From UMGS687 sp964383665 (lineage in GTDB: Bacteria; Bacillota; Clostridia; Christensenellales; UBA1242): a stretch of 63,932 nucleotides of DNA. The DNA lies in assembly GCA_964383665.1 (NCBI GenBank), contig CAYLHO010000004.1:1-63932 (forward strand). Direction: 5' to 3'. Positions 25,389 through 34,542 of the stretch are shown in pieces. Position numbers and translations under genes: made by a program. Below the pieces are notes generated by a model. That model was not told the origin of the DNA and made no database searches. It saw only the letters and a program-made list of their open reading frames with translations. Numbering within the stretch: the first letter of the stretch is position 1; every line of letters begins with the position of its first letter.

Positions 25389-25592
25389 ATGAGAGAAAGC
25401 ATTCACCCAAACTATCATGAAGTAACAGTTAAATGCGCTTGCGGAAACACTTTCAAAACCGGCTCAACAATTGACGGCGACGAAATGAAAATTGACATTT
25501 GCAACAAATGCCACCCATTCTTCACAGGAAAACAAAAAATTGTTGACACAAGCGGTCGTGTTGAAAGATTTAACAAAAGAATCGGAAAATAA
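25389..25592 (+). CDS. rpmE: 50S ribosomal protein L31, zinc-binding type
   Basis: A 67-residue L31 with all four zinc-ligand cysteines: the CACG pair (residues about 17-19) and C-N-K-C-H-P-F (about 38-44). It keeps the family ending TSGRVERFNKRIG. A GGAGGG site overlaps the space after pnp (17-base gap), so it is probably in the same transcript. The C+ form stores zinc; paralogues without cysteines replace it under zinc starvation in some species. Confidence 0.97.
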   Translation: MRESIHPNYHEVTVKCACGNTFKTGSTIDGDEMKIDICNKCHPFFTGKQKIVDTSGRVERFNKRIGK

Positions 25593-25602
25593 GTTACTAA
25601 AT

Positions 25603-25636
25603 AAAAAATCCACTAAATTTTGGTGGATTTTTTTTG
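25603..25636 (+). terminator. terminator of rpsO-pnp-rpmE
   Basis: AAATCCAC pairs with GGTGGATTT around an AT-rich loop, followed by a long T run. Confidence 0.85.
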
Positions 25637-25639
25637 TTG

Positions 25640-25675
25640 TTGACGTTGGATAAGATATGAGATATAATCATAATT
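25640..25675 (+). promoter_or_regulatory. promoter giving a leaderless mRNA
   Basis: TTGACG (25640-25645), 17 bases, TATAAT (25663-25668), then seven bases to the ATG at 25676. No ribosome-binding site fits between. Confidence 0.8.
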
Positions 25676-26833
25676 ATGATAACGATGTATTATAGCGACT
25701 TCATTCCGAATGTGTTTCCAATCAGCGACAGTTTCCGTGATGAAATTCGTGATGCGCGAAAATTTGTTTTGGAACAGGTTTTGGAAACAAGTTTAACCGA
25801 AATTGAAAAACAAAAAATCATTGAAAGAATTAATGGTGTTAAATATTTTGTTAACAACGAAAGCGAAGATTCTTTTGCGGGGTTATATGATTCTGATGGA
25901 TCATACAGCAATAAGGGAGAAAATGCGATTTTTTTGAGCCAAAATATTGGAGACAAGCGCTTTGTGACGCTTGTTCATGAAATGTTCCATGCTGCTTCAT
26001 CAACATTTAAAAAATATGGCTTTATGGGGCAAGCAGATGAAACCAAAACTAAATTTAACAATCGTGGAATAACTGAAGCCGCAACTGCAATGTTCTCAAA
26101 TTTGGCACTTGGCGAGGTTGATGCGTATTATTTTCCAGCCTATGTTCTTAAAGTTCTTTGTTTAAAACTTGGGAAAGAAAAGACATTGGCTTATTATTTG
26201 AAAGGCGATTTGGAAGGGCTTAAAACGGCAATTTCAAATAAATATGGACATAAAAACACGGAAATTGTTGATGAAATTTTCGAGTGTTTCAACGCTTTTT
26301 CCGATCTTACAAAAAGAGAGGAGAGAAAAACAGTTTTCGTTAATCAACAAAAATGTGTTCAAGGCGTTGCGGGGAAAGTTTTGGAACTTTATGGTAAACT
26401 CATAACTCCAACCTTAATTAAAAACGGCGAGGTTAATCCTTTCTTGGCGTATGACGTTGCTTTGGAGGACTTAAATTTCGATTCGGTTTTAAACAATTAT
26501 TTCCGATTTGCGAAAGATGTGGAAGGCGAAAAAATTAGAATTTTTGAAGAAGAAAATTTGAAGCAAGAACAAAAAATTGAATTAAAAAAACAAAAAGGCA
26601 AAGGGAAGCTTGGCGAACATGCCGGATTGTATGAAATTCTTAACGAAAGAACGGACGCAAAAAAACAGGCTCAAGACCAAATTATTAAATATTTCACAGA
26701 CGCTCTTGGGGCCGAAAACGTTAATTATCATGTTCAAATTAATCAACATGTTGCTCCAGATGACGCCCTTGTTAGATCGGCTTTGTTTGTTGCAAACGCC
26801 CCAGAGCAACAACGAGATGTTCAATTTGAATAA
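25676..26833 (+). CDS. putative zinc metallopeptidase-like protein, uncharacterised
   Basis: A 385-residue soluble protein. The motif LVHEMFHAASS (about residues 99-109) matches HExxH, the zinc-binding motif of metallopeptidases, and a conserved-looking EAATAMFSN segment about 35 residues later could supply the third ligand (a gluzincin-like layout). The C-terminal half is helical and lysine-rich (about 285-320). No signal peptide is present. I do not recognise the family. The start is leaderless. The next gene begins 52 bases after its stop. Confidence 0.75.
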   Translation: MITMYYSDFIPNVFPISDSFRDEIRDARKFVLEQVLETSLTEIEKQKIIERINGVKYFVNNESEDSFAGLYDSDGSYSNKGENAIFLSQNIGDKRFVTLVHEMFHAASSTFKKYGFMGQADETKTKFNNRGITEAATAMFSNLALGEVDAYYFPAYVLKVLCLKLGKEKTLAYYLKGDLEGLKTAISNKYGHKNTEIVDEIFECFNAFSDLTKREERKTVFVNQQKCVQGVAGKVLELYGKLITPTLIKNGEVNPFLAYDVALEDLNFDSVLNNYFRFAKDVEGEKIRIFEEENLKQEQKIELKKQKGKGKLGEHAGLYEILNERTDAKKQAQDQIIKYFTDALGAENVNYHVQINQHVAPDDALVRSALFVANAPEQQRDVQFE

Positions 26834-26885
26834 CAAAAAAGCAAACTTTATGTTTGTTTTTTTATTTGCTGTCAATAATTAAGTT

Positions 26886-28574
26886 ATGATGTTGTTTCCA
26901 GCTGTTCGAGGAACGGCGGCAATCTATGAAAAAAGCAGAGCGATTTCATCAATTAACCCGAAAGGGAAAATTGAAGTTGTTTCATTTAAAGAGAAAAGAA
27001 ACTTTTTGTCAAAAAAAATCCCATTTGTTCGAGGAATAATAACTCTGTTCTATGGGATATATCTCTATTTAATTTCGTTAAGTGGCTCAAAAACTTTTTT
27101 TGAAAGAGGCAACAAAAGCGAGAAAACAAAGCCGTCGTGGATTGTTGTTTTATTAAGCATTTTGGGAACAATTGTTTTTGTTTTAAGCTTTGTTTCAATT
27201 TTTCTTGTTCCATTTTTTGCATTTTCGCTGTTAAAAGACCAAGGTGTAAACGAATATGTTGCAGCTTTAATTATGGCATTTGTTCGCGTTGGTTTTTTTG
27301 TTCTTGCGCTTCTTGGACTGCGATTCATTCCGTCGATGAGACAAGTCTATCGAAATAATGCCGCGGGGAATTTGGCAAAAGCGTCGTTTGAAAACAAAAA
27401 AATTGACTCTTATTATCTTTCAACAAATTTTCTTAATTTTGTTGTTTGGGGTTTTATTATTTCGCTTTTTGTGCTATCATTTAATATTGTTGAAATGAAT
27501 TTCTTTTTGAAATTTTTAATCAACTTTTTGCTTGTTGTTTGTTGTTTTGCAACAATTTATGAATTTTTAAAGTTTTTTGAGCTTAAAAGCGGTGTTTTCC
27601 ATAAAATTATCATAAATCCCCTTGCATTCTTAACAAGCGAGCGCCCAACACAAACAGAAAGAGAAATTGCCTTTTCGGCAATGAATGAGGTTGTTTTAAT
27701 GCACGAAAATGAAGAAAGATTGATTGGAGATTTCAGCGCCGATGGTGTTGCTTTCAGCGTTGTCTACAGCGAAGTTAAACAGCGTCTTTTGGAAGCTGGA
27801 ATTGACGATAACGCCGAAACCGATTGGCTTATTGCAACTGCACTTGGGAAAAATCGAAGCGAAATTAAACTTTTGAATTTTGTTTCGAAAGATGAATACA
27901 AAAAAATTAAGAATGCACTTTCAAAACGCGAAAAAAGAATGCCAATTTCGAAAATTTTTAACAATGCGTCGTTCTTTGGAAGAGATTTTTTCGTTGACAA
28001 GAATGTCCTTTCCCCAAGGCAAGAAACCGAACAGGTTGTTGAGGAAGCAATTAAGGAAATAAAAAAGGTTGCAGAAAAACCCCGCGTTTTAGATCTTATG
28101 ACGGGAAGTGGTGCAATTGCAACAACGCTTGCTCTTGAAACAAAAGCGGCTGTTTTTGCAAGCGATATTTCAAAACTTGCGCTTGACGTTGCAAAGAAAA
28201 ATGCAAAACAAAACGGAGCAAAGGTTAAATTTATTGAGTCGGACATTTTCAAAGCGTTCAAGAAAGAAAAGTTTGATGTTATTGTTTCGAATCCACCATA
28301 CATTAAGTCCGGGGAGATTTTGGAACTTGACGATGAAGTAAAAAAATATGATCCAATTTTGGCTCTTGACGGAGGAGAAGACGGTTTATATTTCTATCGC
28401 GAAATTGCCGAGGCTGCTCCTGCGTTCCTTAAGGACGGGGGAGTTCTTGTTTTGGAAATTGGTTTCAACCAAGCCGAAAGCGTTAAAAAACTGTTGCAAA
28501 AAAACTTTAAAAATATTAGAATAAAAAAAGATTATGGCGGAAACGACAGAATTGTTGTTACAACAAAAAAATAA
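26886..28574 (+). CDS. DUF1385 membrane protein fused to PrmC release-factor methyltransferase
   Basis: A 562-residue fusion. The N-terminal part (about 1-270) is DUF1385/YqhQ-like: a cytosolic start (AVRGTAAIYEKSRAISSINPKG is split here as AVRG then SRAIS), the IPFVRGIITLFYG motif, and four or five membrane helices. The C-terminal part (about 290-562) is PrmC: the helical substrate domain, the SAM-binding LDLMTGSGAIATTLAL (about 403-418) and the catalytic NPPYIKSGEI (about 470). PrmC methylates the GGQ glutamine of release factors. In many Clostridia these are two adjacent genes before prfA; here no stop separates them. A weak AATAAT lies 6 bases before the ATG. Confidence 0.92.
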   Translation: MMLFPAVRGTAAIYEKSRAISSINPKGKIEVVSFKEKRNFLSKKIPFVRGIITLFYGIYLYLISLSGSKTFFERGNKSEKTKPSWIVVLLSILGTIVFVLSFVSIFLVPFFAFSLLKDQGVNEYVAALIMAFVRVGFFVLALLGLRFIPSMRQVYRNNAAGNLAKASFENKKIDSYYLSTNFLNFVVWGFIISLFVLSFNIVEMNFFLKFLINFLLVVCCFATIYEFLKFFELKSGVFHKIIINPLAFLTSERPTQTEREIAFSAMNEVVLMHENEERLIGDFSADGVAFSVVYSEVKQRLLEAGIDDNAETDWLIATALGKNRSEIKLLNFVSKDEYKKIKNALSKREKRMPISKIFNNASFFGRDFFVDKNVLSPRQETEQVVEEAIKEIKKVAEKPRVLDLMTGSGAIATTLALETKAAVFASDISKLALDVAKKNAKQNGAKVKFIESDIFKAFKKEKFDVIVSNPPYIKSGEILELDDEVKKYDPILALDGGEDGLYFYREIAEAAPAFLKDGGVLVLEIGFNQAESVKKLLQKNFKNIRIKKDYGGNDRIVVTTKK

Positions 28575-28589
28575 ATTAAGGAAAAAACT

Positions 28590-29663
28590 ATGATTGAAAA
28601 AACAATTAACATAAAGAAAAGATTTGATGAACTTACGAATTTGATTGCCGACCCAAGCATAATTGCCGACCAAAAACAGTGGAAAAAACTTGTTAAAGAG
28701 CGCGCATCAATTGAGGAAATTGCCGAGGCACACGACGAACTTGAAAAACTTTTGAAAGAACTTGCTGATGTTGAGGAAACTCTTAAAACCGAAACCGACC
28801 ACGAAATGATTGAACTTTTTAAGGAGGAGGAAAAAGCTTGCAAGGAAAAAATTGCCGAAACCGAGGAACGAATTAAAATCCTTCTTCTCCCAAAAGACGA
28901 AAATGACGACAGTAACGTTATAATTGAAATTCGTCCGGGCGTTGGAGGGGAGGAATCTGCGCTTTTTGGAGCGGTTCTCATGAAAATGTATTGCCGTTAT
29001 GCCGAAAGAAAACGTTGGAAAGTTGAAATTGCTGACCTTTCCGAAACTGAAATTGGTGGAGTTAAAGAATGTTCCTTCATCATAAGCGGAAAAGGCGCTT
29101 ATTCGCGCTTGAAGTTTGAAAGCGGCGTCCACCGCGTCCAACGTGTTCCAGAAACCGAATCGCAAGGCCGCGTCCATACGTCAACAACAACTGTTGCTGT
29201 TCTTCCGGAAATTGAGGAAGTGGATTTCGAAATTTTGGATAAGGACATTCGAATTGATACATATCGAAGCAGCGGCGCCGGCGGTCAGCACATCAACAAA
29301 ACCGATTCCGCAATTCGCATAACCCACATGCCAACCGGAATCGTTGTTGCTTGCCAAGACGAACGTTCGCAAATTAAAAATAAAGAACGCGCTTTTCAAA
29401 TTTTGCGTTCGAAACTCTATGAATTCTATAAATCGCAAATCGACAAGGAATACAGCGAAAACCGTAAAAACCAAGTTGGAAACGCGGAACGTTGCGAAAG
29501 AATTAGAACATATAACTATCCACAGGGCCGCGTAACCGACCACCGAATTAACTACACAATTTATGCACTCGACGATTTCCTTGACGGAAACATCGACGAG
29601 ATGATTGACAACCTTGCCCTTGCTGACCAAAAACAAAAACTTGAACAGGCTCTTAATGCTTAA
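28590..29663 (+). CDS. prfA: peptide chain release factor 1
   Basis: A 357-residue class I release factor for UAA and UAG. The GGQ motif (SSGAGGQHIN, about residues 228-237) catalyses peptide release and is the substrate of the PrmC domain encoded just upstream. A long coiled coil fills the N-terminal 100 residues. The length is normal. It starts 15 bases after the fusion gene with a weak AAGGAAA site, so it is probably co-transcribed. Confidence 0.98.
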   Translation: MIEKTINIKKRFDELTNLIADPSIIADQKQWKKLVKERASIEEIAEAHDELEKLLKELADVEETLKTETDHEMIELFKEEEKACKEKIAETEERIKILLLPKDENDDSNVIIEIRPGVGGEESALFGAVLMKMYCRYAERKRWKVEIADLSETEIGGVKECSFIISGKGAYSRLKFESGVHRVQRVPETESQGRVHTSTTTVAVLPEIEEVDFEILDKDIRIDTYRSSGAGGQHINKTDSAIRITHMPTGIVVACQDERSQIKNKERAFQILRSKLYEFYKSQIDKEYSENRKNQVGNAERCERIRTYNYPQGRVTDHRINYTIYALDDFLDGNIDEMIDNLALADQKQKLEQALNA

Positions 29664-29689
29664 GATGTTGCAGAAAAAAGTGTGAAATA

Positions 29690-29721
29690 AAAAACCAACT
29701 CTCGTTAGTTGGTTTTTTTTG
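29690..29721 (+). terminator. terminator of prfA
   Basis: AAAACCAACT pairs with AGTTGGTTTT, followed by eight T. Confidence 0.88.
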
Positions 29722-29838
29722 TTAGCTTCAGAATGGCTTTCAAGTGTAACTGCTTGTAATGTTTAATTGGGAAGAACAGGTTAATGATGCTTTTAAACAA
29801 TGCTGAATTGTGGCTTATTGGCACAAGATAAAATTCAA

Positions 29839-29873
29839 TTGCGTTTTGTTTGAAATCGTGATAAAATAAAAAT
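29839..29873 (+). promoter_or_regulatory. promoter giving a leaderless mRNA
   Basis: TTGCGT (29839-29844), 17 bases, TAAAAT (29862-29867), then six bases to the ATG at 29874. Confidence 0.7.
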
Positions 29874-31103
29874 ATGGGAAATGAAGTTGTCCGAGAAGAA
29901 AAAAAGGAAGAGTATGTTTGCCGTGAAACGGGGTTTTTTTTAACCAACCCAACCGACATAAGCTTCTACATGTGCGAGCAGAATGACGACGTTTTAAGAA
30001 ATCTTCTTCTTGGGAAATTCACAAAAGAGGGCAAATATTCAATTGAAAAAGAATATTTGATGGAACTTGTTAAAATAAAAAAGAAAATTGTTGAAAAAAA
30101 AGACAATATTTATCTATTAAAGTCCAAAATTCTTGAAATTGAACTTAAATTCACTTTAACAATTGAAAATTTGGAAGATGAAAAGCGTGTTGCAACCCTT
30201 TGTTTTATTGAAGCAAACAACAAACTTGATTCTTCAAACGAAGTTATTAAAACAATTGTTGCAAAATATCGCGACGATGCAGACATATATTTTCTTGAAA
30301 AAGCATTCAAGGTTTTTAATGTTAAAGCTCAAGAATCTCAAGACGGCGACGATATAAACGAAGAGGAACTTTCCAACATTTTGAGAAGATATAAAGAAAT
30401 GTTGATGCTTAAGAAAAAAAGAGTTGAAACGTTAGATTACATTTCAAACACTTATATCGACCAAATTCTTGCAATTTTACGCCGATATCCAAGCAAGTTT
30501 TCGGACTATGTTTTAAGAAAATATGCGGAAGGGCTTTCAAAATTTCAAAACGATTTTGGGAAACCTTTATATTACGCAAAACTTAAGTTTATGCTTGACA
30601 GAATTATTGCCGGGGCAATTCTTGAGCAGAAAGATCCAGTTGTTGCTCAACTTTTAGATAAAGCAAAAACTGAATTTGTTGAAAACTATAAAGCGGCGCA
30701 TAAAACAATTCTTGCGGAAGCAACCAAAGCGCCTGCTGCAAAAAAACCTGCTGAAAAAGCAAAAACTGCGTCAAGCAGTTCGGGCGGGGCAAAGAAAAAA
30801 GCAAAGTCGAAGTCGAAAGCAAAACCTGCAAAAAAAGCGGCTGCAAAGAAAAAAGCCGGAACAAAATATTACGCACCATATTTGCCTCCAAACAACGAAG
30901 CTTTGCCAAAGAAAGAAGAAAAAAAAGCGCCAAAGCAAGAAGGCGAAGATAAAGCTGTTGAAAGAAAGGTTAGAGACGCTAAAGCTCTTTCAATTGTTGA
31001 AAAAATGACAAGCGACTTGGAGAACAGGATTAAAAGCGGAGTTAAAATGGCTTTGCTTGGAAGCGAGAAAAAAACGGACAATTCGCTTGAAATGGGTATG
31101 TGA
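29874..31103 (+). CDS. uncharacterised protein with a basic Lys/Ala/Pro linker
   Basis: A 409-residue protein with no signal or membrane helix. Residues 1-285 look alpha-helical with charged coiled-coil-like stretches. Residues about 285-330 are a low-complexity basic linker of Ala, Lys, Pro and Ser (AAKKPAEKAK, KSKSKAKPAKKAAAKKKAG), like histone H1-type tails that bind nucleic acid. It ends in an acidic/basic helical segment. I do not recognise the family. It is expressed from its own leaderless promoter and has its own terminator. Confidence 0.8.
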   Translation: MGNEVVREEKKEEYVCRETGFFLTNPTDISFYMCEQNDDVLRNLLLGKFTKEGKYSIEKEYLMELVKIKKKIVEKKDNIYLLKSKILEIELKFTLTIENLEDEKRVATLCFIEANNKLDSSNEVIKTIVAKYRDDADIYFLEKAFKVFNVKAQESQDGDDINEEELSNILRRYKEMLMLKKKRVETLDYISNTYIDQILAILRRYPSKFSDYVLRKYAEGLSKFQNDFGKPLYYAKLKFMLDRIIAGAILEQKDPVVAQLLDKAKTEFVENYKAAHKTILAEATKAPAAKKPAEKAKTASSSSGGAKKKAKSKSKAKPAKKAAAKKKAGTKYYAPYLPPNNEALPKKEEKKAPKQEGEDKAVERKVRDAKALSIVEKMTSDLENRIKSGVKMALLGSEKKTDNSLEMGM

Positions 31104-31110
31104 AACGAAT

Positions 31111-31141
31111 AAAAAAACTCCCAAACTTGGGAGTTTTTATT
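31111..31141. terminator. bidirectional terminator
   Basis: AAAACTCCCA pairs with TGGGAGTTTT and is flanked by A and T runs, between two convergent genes. Confidence 0.88.
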
Positions 31142-31148
31142 TTTTATG

Positions 31149-31487
31149 TTACATGTCTTGTTCTAAAGTGTTCTTTTGTTCTTGATATGTGTCGCGGAAA
31201 ACTTTAAGAGTTCCAAGCATTGATTCTGCGTTGTTAATTTTAAGAACATCGTCGAGATTAAAATTTAAATAGCCATATGCATATGGGGTTAAAATGTTTG
31301 AAATTATTAAGCCAAGTTCTTTTGCTTGTTCAACAGAAATTTTATCTTCAAATTTTTTGCCTAATTTTGCATAGAATTCAATATATTTGTTTTGACGGTC
31401 GATATATACATCATCTGTAAGATTTGGGTGTGAATTAATTAAAAATGTTACTTTGGTTTTCTTTGTTTCATACTTTGTTATTGCCAT
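31149..31487 (-). CDS. uncharacterised 112-residue protein
   Basis: A small soluble protein with a beta-rich N terminus (KTKVTFLINSHPN) and helical C-terminal half. I see no diagnostic motif. AAGGAGC lies 8 bases before the ATG. It is convergent with the basic-linker gene. Confidence 0.75.
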   Translation of the reverse strand: MAITKYETKKTKVTFLINSHPNLTDDVYIDRQNKYIEFYAKLGKKFEDKISVEQAKELGLIISNILTPYAYGYLNFNLDDVLKINNAESMLGTLKVFRDTYQEQKNTLEQDM

Positions 31488-31608
31488 AATCCGCTCCTTA
31501 TTTTTTTAAATTATATTTCATGAATTTTATTTTGTCAATAGTTATTTTCAAGAAAATGTTGCATTTTTTAAGAACATAATATATAATTAAGACAAGAAAG
31601 GAGCAAAA

Positions 31609-31860
31609 ATGAATTTTTTATGCGGTGAAAACTTCCTAACCGATTGGTGGGACGCAATTTCAAAATTCTTCAAAGGGCTTAGTTCAACAGTTGTTGGGCT
31701 TATTATTGCAATTCTTGCGCTTTTGTGTTTGCTTTGTTTTGTTCGTTTCTTAAAACCAATGTACAGCGCAGATAAAAGTAAGTTTCGTCCACTTCCGTTA
31801 ATTATGTGCATTGTTTTTGGGGCGCTTGTTGCTTTTGTTTCTTGCGCAGCATTTGCCTAA
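31609..31860 (+). CDS. small two-helix membrane protein
   Basis: An 83-residue protein: an amphipathic N terminus (NFLCGENFLTDWWDAISKFF), a hydrophobic helix (about 27-47), a short basic loop and a second helix (about 63-82). I do not recognise it. AAAGGAGC precedes the ATG. It lies 59 bases before secG on the same strand. Confidence 0.75.
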   Translation: MNFLCGENFLTDWWDAISKFFKGLSSTVVGLIIAILALLCLLCFVRFLKPMYSADKSKFRPLPLIMCIVFGALVAFVSCAAFA

Positions 31861-31919
31861 AATTTGTTTACATTTTAAAATAATTGTGGTAAACTCATAC
31901 AAGTTTTTAAGGAGAATAT

Positions 31920-32216
31920 ATGAAATTTTTAGCTTTAGCACCAGAATGGGTTTCAAAATCTTTCCCAATAATTAGATATGTTTTTATGTTTTTAATTGCA
32001 GCGGCAGCAATAACTTTGATTGTTGTAACTTTAATGCAAGATTCAAAAGAAGGCGGCGAAAACGTTATAACTGGGGTTCAAGAAACCTACTATTCCCAAA
32101 ACAAGGGAAGAACAAAAGAGGGAATTTTAAAGAAAATAACAATTGCAATGGCAATAACAATTGCTGTTTTAATTGTTTTGTTCTTTGCAACAATTTTAAT
32201 TGAAAACGCTCTCTAA
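31920..32216 (+). CDS. secG: preprotein translocase subunit SecG
   Basis: A 98-residue protein with two membrane helices (about 18-39 and 75-95) separated by a cytosolic loop. The helix-one ending LIVVTLMQDSKEGG and the KGRTKEGILKKITI segment before helix two match SecG. It is the small subunit of SecYEG. AAGGAGA precedes the ATG. The following rnr-smpB-ssrA order is the common Bacillota arrangement and supports the call. Confidence 0.92.
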   Translation: MKFLALAPEWVSKSFPIIRYVFMFLIAAAAITLIVVTLMQDSKEGGENVITGVQETYYSQNKGRTKEGILKKITIAMAITIAVLIVLFFATILIENAL

Positions 32217-32219
32217 AAT

Positions 32220-32254
32220 TTTGATTAAAATTTTAATTGTGCTAAAATTTGCTT
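32220..32254 (+). promoter_or_regulatory. promoter of rnr, leaderless arrangement
   Basis: TTGATT (32221-32226), 16 bases, TAAAAT (32243-32248), then six bases to ATG 32255. No ribosome-binding site is present. Confidence 0.65.
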
Positions 32255-34519
32255 ATGAAACTTCATGAGCAAATTTTTTTAGAAATTAAAAATCAGAAAC
32301 ATCAATACAAAAACATGGGCGAACTTCTTGGGTCTCTTTCTTTTTCGCTTGGGGAAACAAAGGAGAACGTTGCGAAATGTATTAACAAAATGCTTCGCGA
32401 TGGCGAACTTATTGAAAACTCGAAACGCGAACTTGTTGTTCCAAGTTCTCTTGGCGTTTTCCGAGGAACGGTTTGTGGGAATGCGAAAGGTTTTGGGTTC
32501 ATAACTCCAAAATTTGGCGGAAGGCAAGGGTTTGAGTTTAAGAAAGGGCAAAGAGAAGACGTTTTTGTTCCTGCAAGCATGCTTTTTGGCGCGCTTGATG
32601 GCGATGAGGTTCTTTTCCGTCTTGAAGGGAAGGACAGTGGCGCGGTTATTAAAATTTTGAAACGTGCGAACAAAATTGTTGTTGGGAAAATTTCAAAAGG
32701 GAACAATTCAATTGTTAAAGGGTTTCGCCTCGACAGCGAAAACTATTATGTTATTTGTGACAACACAAAATTCTCGAAGCCAATTTTAATTCCTTCAAGA
32801 GAAATTGGCAATGCGAAAGACGGAAACAGCGTTAAAGTTGAAATAACCTTTCAACCAGAAGGTGCAAAGGCTTCCATGCCGGTTGGAAAAGTTATTGAAG
32901 TTTTAACAGGAACAGATGTTGAAAATGGTGTTGCTTCAATTCTTTGCGACAACCAAATTCCAAGCGTGTTCCCAGACAAAGTTTTAAAGGAAGCGGAATC
33001 GCTTAAAACGGACTTTGACAAGGAAAAGAAAAAACGTGTTGATTTAACCGAAAAACTTATTGTTACAATCGACGGGGCAGACGCAAAAGATCTTGACGAC
33101 GCAATTTCGCTTGAAAAAGATGGCGAAAACTATGTTCTTGGCGTTCATATTGCCGATGTTGGGAACTATGTTCCTCAAAACTCTGAAATCGATAAGGAAG
33201 CATACCTTCGCGGAACAAGCGTCTATTTTCCCGACCGTGTTTATCCAATGCTTCCAACAAAACTTTCGAATGATCTTTGCTCGCTTAATCCAAACGAGGA
33301 AAAACTTGCGCTTTCGGTTGTTATGACGATAGACAAATTTGGAGAAGTTAAAGAATCCAAAATTTTTGAAAGTGTTATTAAAAGCAGTGCAAGATTAACA
33401 TACGACCAGGTTCAAGAGGTTTTAAGAAACAACGAAAAAGCGGAAGACGGTGGGTTTTTCGATTTCAACAACAAAATTCTGGATTCTTCCGATGTTCAAA
33501 AATTTATAATTTCGCAAACAACTCCGCAAATTGAGCAAATGCTTGTTGAAATGAACAATTTGAGCGTTAAAGTTGGAAACTTACGAGAAAGGGCGGGAGC
33601 TCTCGACCTTGACCTTCCTGAAACATATTTTGAAATGGACGGAAACAGAGTTGTTGATGTTCGACGAAGAGAAAGAGATAATTCCCATAAACTTATTGAA
33701 AATTTCATGGTTCTTGCAAATCGCGTTGTTGCCCAAACTTTCTGCGAACTTGATTTGCCTTTTGTCTATCGAATCCACGGCGAGCCAGCAAAACTTCGAG
33801 TTATGGAAGTTGTTGACGTTCTCAACAGTTTTGGGCTTGACATTAAACAAAGCAAAAAAGTTGACGCAATTTACATTCAAAAAATCCTTAAACAACTTTC
33901 GAAAACAGAATTAAGCGACGTTGGAAGTTCGCTTGTTCTTCGTGCGCTTGAGAAAGCAATTTACAGCGAGGAATGTTTAGGGCATTTTGGGCTTGCGCTT
34001 CAATATTATTGCCATTTCACTTCGCCAATTCGCCGTTATCCAGATTTAACAATCCACAGAATAATTAAACAAGCGCTTAAGGGTTGTCCTAACAACATAT
34101 TGGAAACTGCAAATATGAACAAATCTGCAATTCGAAAACTCTTTAAGGGAAATTACGACCTTGAGGAATTCGTTATTGAAAGCGCCTTCCAATCGAGTGA
34201 ACGTGAACGAAAAGCTGATGAAGCTGAACGTGACGCGGACGACCTTTTCAAAGCAAAATTTATGGAAGATAAAATTGGGAATGTCTACAGCGGGAAAATT
34301 TCGGGAGTTTCGAGTTTTGGGCTTTTTGTTCAGCTTGAAAACACGGTTGAAGGGCTTATCAAAATCGATTCACTCCCAGCCGATGACTATATTTTCGACG
34401 AAAAGAAATTTGTTTTGAAAGGAAGAAAACGCAAGTTCACAATTGGGCAAGAACTTAAAGTTAAGGTTATTGCATCTAATTTAACAACAAGAAAGATTGA
34501 ATTTTTGCTTGTTGAGTGA
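32255..34519 (+). CDS. rnr: ribonuclease R
   Basis: A 754-residue 3'-5' exoribonuclease that degrades structured RNA and works with tmRNA. An N-terminal helix-turn-helix and two cold-shock domains cover about 1-220. The RNB catalytic domain has IDGADAKDLDDAISLE (the Asp cluster, about 270) and HFTSPIRRYPDLTIHR (about 590). A C-terminal S1 domain follows (YSGKISGVSSFGLFVQL, about 685). ATG 32255 is chosen over a TTG at 32249, because the TTG lies directly against the -10 element. Confidence 0.97.
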   Translation: MKLHEQIFLEIKNQKHQYKNMGELLGSLSFSLGETKENVAKCINKMLRDGELIENSKRELVVPSSLGVFRGTVCGNAKGFGFITPKFGGRQGFEFKKGQREDVFVPASMLFGALDGDEVLFRLEGKDSGAVIKILKRANKIVVGKISKGNNSIVKGFRLDSENYYVICDNTKFSKPILIPSREIGNAKDGNSVKVEITFQPEGAKASMPVGKVIEVLTGTDVENGVASILCDNQIPSVFPDKVLKEAESLKTDFDKEKKKRVDLTEKLIVTIDGADAKDLDDAISLEKDGENYVLGVHIADVGNYVPQNSEIDKEAYLRGTSVYFPDRVYPMLPTKLSNDLCSLNPNEEKLALSVVMTIDKFGEVKESKIFESVIKSSARLTYDQVQEVLRNNEKAEDGGFFDFNNKILDSSDVQKFIISQTTPQIEQMLVEMNNLSVKVGNLRERAGALDLDLPETYFEMDGNRVVDVRRRERDNSHKLIENFMVLANRVVAQTFCELDLPFVYRIHGEPAKLRVMEVVDVLNSFGLDIKQSKKVDAIYIQKILKQLSKTELSDVGSSLVLRALEKAIYSEECLGHFGLALQYYCHFTSPIRRYPDLTIHRIIKQALKGCPNNILETANMNKSAIRKLFKGNYDLEEFVIESAFQSSERERKADEAERDADDLFKAKFMEDKIGNVYSGKISGVSSFGLFVQLENTVEGLIKIDSLPADDYIFDEKKFVLKGRKRKFTIGQELKVKVIASNLTTRKIEFLLVE

Positions 34520-34542
34520 TATAATTAAAAAGAGAGGGAAAA

